Below are positions 61,059-64,000 of a stretch of 64,000 bases of DNA, piece after piece; position 1 is the first letter of the stretch; every line of letters begins with the position of its first letter. The notes beneath the pieces were generated by a model. It was not told where the DNA came from and did not search any database. It saw only the letters and a list, made by a program, of their open reading frames with translations. Origin of the DNA: Allokutzneria sp. A3M-2-11 16. Lineage in GTDB: Bacteria; Actinomycetota; Actinomycetes; Mycobacteriales; Pseudonocardiaceae. Where the stretch lies: contig NZ_JANAVO010000001.1 in NCBI RefSeq assembly GCF_024213555.1, positions 3,596,001-3,660,000 of the forward strand, written 5' to 3'. A program made the translations under genes and the position numbers.

Positions 61059-62030
61059 ATGAGGCGTGTCGTCCCCGTGTTTCTGGCGATCACGGCCATC
61101 GGCACGATCATGGCGATCGCCGTGGTCTCCGCGCTGCTCGGCGGCGCGGGCAAACAGCAGAGCGGGCTGTCCTACTGCGCGCCGACGGAGTTCGGCGGCA
61201 ACTGGTCGGCCTCCGGCGCGGCGCAGGGCGAGTCCGACGCCGCCAAGCTCGGCGACGAGTCGCGGCAGATCGTCGCGATGATCATCTCCATGGGCAAGCA
61301 GCGGAACCTGCCGGCCAAGGCGTGGCAGATCGCCATCCAGGCGGGCCGCACGGAGTCCGGGCTGCGCAACCTGAACTACGGCGACCGGGACTCCGTCGGC
61401 ATCTTCCAGATCCGCGGGATGCACGGGCCGCTGTCGGACCGGATGAGCATCCCGTGGCAGATCACCTGGTTCTACGACACGCTCGAACGCATCCCGAACT
61501 GGGAGGACATGCGGCCCGGCGATGCCGCGCAGCGGGTCGAGCGCTCGGCGTTCCCGCTGCGCTACCACCGCTGGGAGTCGATGGCGATCTTCCTGATCAG
61601 CCAGCTCGCCGGCGACGTCGAGCCCGCCAGCTGCGAGACGCTGCCCGCGCCGTCCACGGTGGCCCAGGCGGCGATCGCCTTCGCGCTCGGCGAGATCGGC
61701 AAGCCGTACGTGTGGGGGGCGACCGGCCCGGGTTCCTACGACTGCTCGGGCCTGATGCTGATCGCCTACCGCAAGGCCGGGGTGAACCTGCCCCGGGTGT
61801 CCCGCGACCAGTGGAAGGCGGGCGCCTACATCCCCCGGTCCCAAGCCCAGCCGGGTGATCTGTTGTTCTGGGCCTACGACACGCGCAACCCCGCGACGAT
61901 CCATCACGTGGCCATGTACCTGGGTAACGGTGAGATGGTGGAGGCGCCGTACAGCGGCAAGGATGTCCGCAGGGTCACCGTCGACCGGTATCCGGGACTG
62001 CTGGACTACGTGGTCCGGCCGACGGCCTGA
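61059..62030 (+). CDS. Lytic transglycosylase-like / NlpC-P60 cell wall hydrolase (VirB1-like)
   Basis: 323 residues from ATG 61059, 2 nt after the previous stop. An N-terminal helix (PVFLAITAIGTIMAIAVVSA) anchors it outside. Residues 65-190 look like a goose-lysozyme/SLT-type domain with Glu99 in AGRTESGLRNLNYG and DRDSVGIFQIRG. The C-terminal NlpC/P60 domain has Cys229 (GSYDCSGLMLIAYRKAG), His282/283 (ATIHHVAMYLG) and PGDLLFW. Such two-enzyme proteins open peptidoglycan for Gram-positive type IV systems. Confidence 0.85.
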   Translation: MRRVVPVFLAITAIGTIMAIAVVSALLGGAGKQQSGLSYCAPTEFGGNWSASGAAQGESDAAKLGDESRQIVAMIISMGKQRNLPAKAWQIAIQAGRTESGLRNLNYGDRDSVGIFQIRGMHGPLSDRMSIPWQITWFYDTLERIPNWEDMRPGDAAQRVERSAFPLRYHRWESMAIFLISQLAGDVEPASCETLPAPSTVAQAAIAFALGEIGKPYVWGATGPGSYDCSGLMLIAYRKAGVNLPRVSRDQWKAGAYIPRSQAQPGDLLFWAYDTRNPATIHHVAMYLGNGEMVEAPYSGKDVRRVTVDRYPGLLDYVVRPTA

Positions 62031-62058
62031 CGCGCGCGGGGACTTGGGAGGGGCAGGG

Positions 62059-62649
62059 ATGTACAACAACGAGCCGATTCCGCGGCCCGCGGGACCACCG
62101 GCGTCCTCGACGCCGTTGCGGGACTACCTCAACGGCGCCAGGCACGGGGTGGACTCCGGCTACGCCGTGCTGCCGCGTTCGCTCGCCGAGTCCATGCCGT
62201 TGCCCTGGCAACAGCAGATGGCGCACCTGATGGCCGAGTTCCACCAGGCGTTCGGCCACCTGCGCTGGCCGGTCTACAAGGTGGTGCCCTCTCGGTACGA
62301 GCGGCTGGTCGACCTGGACGAGGAACAGCTCGCCGAGGTCGGGGTGTTCGCGGAGATCGACGTCACCGGGGACCTGGTGTACCGCGAGCGCACAGGCGAG
62401 CGGATCGCCGACCCGGAGAACAAGCGGGTGCTGGTCTCCTGCCTCGACCCGATTCCCCGGCAGCAGGCGGGGCACGTGCCACCCGCGCCGAACCCGCTGC
62501 CGCCGGTGCCGCAGAACGGCGGCATGCACACGGGTCCGCACCCGGTGCAGCAGCCGCCGCGGCACGCCCAGCCCCCCAACAGCCAGCAGCAGCCGCCGGG
62601 CACCCCACCGCACGGTCAGCCGATGCCCCCGTGGAGCGCAGGCCGCTGA
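62059..62649 (+). CDS. Unknown soluble protein with Pro-rich tail, end of secretion cluster
   Basis: 196 residues from ATG 62059 with GGAGGGGCAGGG upstream. The first 140 residues are compact (LPWQQQMAHLMAEFHQAFGH, LRWPVYKVVPSRYERLVDLD) and the rest is a Pro/Gln/His-rich tail (PPRHAQPPNSQQQPPGTPPH). No signal peptide or membrane helix, so probably cytoplasmic and possibly a partner or substrate of the VirB-like machine. Not recognised. Confidence 0.6.
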   Translation: MYNNEPIPRPAGPPASSTPLRDYLNGARHGVDSGYAVLPRSLAESMPLPWQQQMAHLMAEFHQAFGHLRWPVYKVVPSRYERLVDLDEEQLAEVGVFAEIDVTGDLVYRERTGERIADPENKRVLVSCLDPIPRQQAGHVPPAPNPLPPVPQNGGMHTGPHPVQQPPRHAQPPNSQQQPPGTPPHGQPMPPWSAGR

Positions 62650-62666
62650 TCACCTTGCCGGACGCG

Positions 62667-62690
62667 TGACATGTCCGATCACGCATGTCA
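62667..62690. promoter_or_regulatory. Inverted repeat TGACATG-N10-CATGTCA
   Basis: Perfect 7-nt arms at 62667-62673 and 62684-62690, 11 nt before the preferred start of the next gene. It fits an operator half-site pair with centres 17 nt apart. It also spans the alternative ATG at 62671. Confidence 0.4.
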
Positions 62691-62700
62691 GGCTCGGTCC

Positions 62701-62895
62701 ATGGTGGACGCGGAGCACGCCTGGTACTTCTGCCTGAAGCACCACACGGCCGAGCAGGGCAAGACCTGTCGCGGTGCCAACCGGATGGGACCGTACCCGG
62801 ACAGGGCGACGGCGGAGCGCGCGCTGGAGATCGCCCGGCAGCGCACGGAGCGGGCCGACGACCAGGACCGGGCGTGGGCCGATGACGAGGACTAG
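62701..62895 (+). CDS. Small conserved actinobacterial protein of unknown function
   Basis: 64 residues from ATG 62701; ATG 62671 would add ten residues and lies within an inverted repeat. VDAEHAWYFCLKHHTAEQGK, then TCRGANRMGPYPDRATAERA and LEIARQRTERADDQDRAW, is a conserved short protein in actinobacteria with a Cys-x-x-His-His pattern that might bind metal. Highly charged C-terminus. No known role. Confidence 0.65.
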   Translation: MVDAEHAWYFCLKHHTAEQGKTCRGANRMGPYPDRATAERALEIARQRTERADDQDRAWADDED

Positions 62896-62934
62896 GACCA
62901 ACCGACCCGCGCCGGGCGCGGTTAGGCTCTGCCT

Positions 62935-64000
62935 GTGCTGAGTGCGGCGAGCGGCGACCACCCGGAGTCGGCCTTCGCCGTCATCCGCGCCGAGTTCCCG
63001 TTGCCCGGTCCCTTCCCCGCCGCCGCCCTGGCCGAGGCCGAACGGGCCGCGGGGGTGCCGGACGGCGTCGACCGCGTGGACGCCACGGACCTGCCACTGG
63101 TGACGGTCGACCCGGTCGGCAGCCGCGACCTGGACCAGGCGGTGCTGATCGAGCGCCTCGGCTCCGGGTTCCGGGTTCACTACGCCATCGCCGACCTGGG
63201 CGTGACCGTGCGTCCCGGCGGCGCGCTGGACGCGGAGGTCCGCAGGCGCGGGCAAACGTTCTACCTGCCGGACGGCGCCATCCCGCTGCACCCGCGAGTG
63301 CTCTCCGAGGGCGCGTCCAGCCTGCTGCCAGCCGAAGTGCGGGCGGCGGTGCTCTGGACCATCGACCTGGACTCCGACGCCGAGCCGATCCGCGTGGAGC
63401 TGCGCAGGGCGCTGGTGCGCTCGGTGGCCAGGCTCGACTACGCGGGTGTGCAGGCCGCGATCGCGGCGGGAACCCCGCACCCTTCCATCGCTGCCCTTCC
63501 TGAGCTGGGCAAACTCCGCCGCAAGGCGGCCGCTGCCCGTGGCGCGATCGAACTCGAACTGCCCGAGCAGCAGGTCGCTTCGGACGGCAACGGCGGCTGG
63601 CGCGTGGTGGTCCGGCCCAGACTGGACGTCGAGACCTGGAACGCGGAGATCTCGCTGCTCACCGGAATGTGCGCGGCGCAGATCATGACCGAGGCGAACA
63701 TCGGCGTGCTGCGGACGCTGCCGGACGCGCCGGAGCAGGCCGTGGTGGAGCTGCGCCGCTCCGCCGCCGCGCTGGGCATCGACTGGGCCGAGGACGCCGA
63801 TGCCGCGAGCCTGCTGATCGGCCTCGACCCGGCCAGCCCCGCCACGATGGCGCTGCTCGACGACGCCACCCGGCTGCTGCGCGGGGCGGGCTACACCGCC
63901 TTCGACGGAGCACCCCCGCACGTGCGCGGCCACGCGGGCATCGGGGCGCCGTACTCGCACGTCACGGCGCCGCTGCGGCGGTTGGTCGACCGCTTCGCCA
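62935..64000 (+). CDS. RNB-domain ribonuclease (RNase II/R family), runs off the window
   Basis: The frame is open from GTG 62935 to the last base (355 residues visible). The RNB domain begins TDLPLVTVDPVGSRDLDQAV with the Asp cluster for Mg2+, then VHYAIADLGVTVRPGGALDA, RRRGQTFYLPDGAIPLHPRV and LLTGMCAAQIMTEANIGVL. Near the edge APYSHVTAPLRRLVDRF is the hallmark of the family. It degrades RNA 3' to 5'. It appears to lack long N-terminal cold-shock domains, as in the short actinobacterial type. Confidence 0.9.
   Translation, partial: MLSAASGDHPESAFAVIRAEFPLPGPFPAAALAEAERAAGVPDGVDRVDATDLPLVTVDPVGSRDLDQAVLIERLGSGFRVHYAIADLGVTVRPGGALDAEVRRRGQTFYLPDGAIPLHPRVLSEGASSLLPAEVRAAVLWTIDLDSDAEPIRVELRRALVRSVARLDYAGVQAAIAAGTPHPSIAALPELGKLRRKAAAARGAIELELPEQQVASDGNGGWRVVVRPRLDVETWNAEISLLTGMCAAQIMTEANIGVLRTLPDAPEQAVVELRRSAAALGIDWAEDADAASLLIGLDPASPATMALLDDATRLLRGAGYTAFDGAPPHVRGHAGIGAPYSHVTAPLRRLVDRFA

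Noticed and set aside
53919-62895. Whole region as an integrative conjugative element
   Set aside because: No integrase, excisionase, relaxase, coupling ATPase, replication gene or flanking direct repeats were seen. Called a VirB-like cluster instead.

Overview
This is high-GC actinobacterial chromosome, most likely from the Pseudonocardiales (Saccharothrix/Lentzea/Actinokineospora-like). The evidence is frequent GTG and TTG starts, a type II fatty-acid operon (fabD-fabH-acp-fabF) beside a PucR-type FasR, actinobacterial families such as DUF3145, DUF3052 and DUF1707, and a Rv2231c-type CobC next to an RNase H/phosphatase fusion. From memory, the housekeeping skeleton follows M. tuberculosis Rv2228c-Rv2245: fasR and fabD, aceE, DUF3052, ahpE, cobD, SURF1, ptpA, cobC, Nif3, a C4 zinc-ribbon protein and rnhA-phosphatase. 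Accessory blocks sit between these markers.

Layout. 1-8.7 kb: surface polysaccharide genes (GT2 tail, flippase, GH6 lipoprotein, GT4, WecG/TagA enzyme, GNAT, class III aminotransferase, membrane acyltransferase). 8.9-13.2 kb: DsbA-like plus CcdA-like redox pair and conserved unknowns. 13.4-18.3 kb: FAS-II operon and its regulator. 18.5-23.3 kb: a small mechanosensitive-channel-like protein, an FMN riboswitch controlling a PnuC-family riboflavin transporter (ribM), an M14-type peptidase and malate synthase. 23.4-27.5 kb: aceE, DUF3052, ahpE and tRNA-Val(TAC). 27.5-35.2 kb: methyltransferase, VOC protein, small secreted protein, a frameshifted GNAT gene, a saccharopine-dehydrogenase-like oxidoreductase, an orphan histidine kinase and two tandem zinc carboxypeptidases.

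35.3-42.2 kb holds three overlapping genes for a Wadjet-type SMC complex (TIGR02677/TIGR02678/TIGR02680 families, JetA, JetB and JetC). The usual nuclease gene jetD is not next to them. 42.3-45.3 kb returns to housekeeping (cobD, SURF1, fructosamine-kinase-like, ptpA). 45.3-47.3 kb is a small toxin island. It holds a SecB-like chaperone gene with a truncated antitoxin-like HTH gene, a broken deaminase fragment spliced to that HTH gene, and a complete SCP1.201/DddA-like deaminase with an Imm1-type immunity gene.

47.3-53.9 kb: GT87, a TPR protein without its HTH, cobC, Nif3, zinc ribbon, RNase H/phosphatase, RNase P RNA and a small membrane protein. 54.7-62.6 kb: a compact co-directional cluster resembling a type IV secretion core (VirB2/VirB3-like membrane proteins, VirB4-like ATPase, VirB6-like channel, VirB8-like protein, lytic transglycosylase/NlpC-P60 enzyme). 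I see no relaxase, coupling protein or integrase. The window ends inside an RNB-family ribonuclease gene.

The best candidates for undescribed biology are the nuclease-less Wadjet operon, the relaxase-less secretion cluster and the rearranged deaminase/HTH/SecB island. No IS element, CRISPR array or prophage was recognised.
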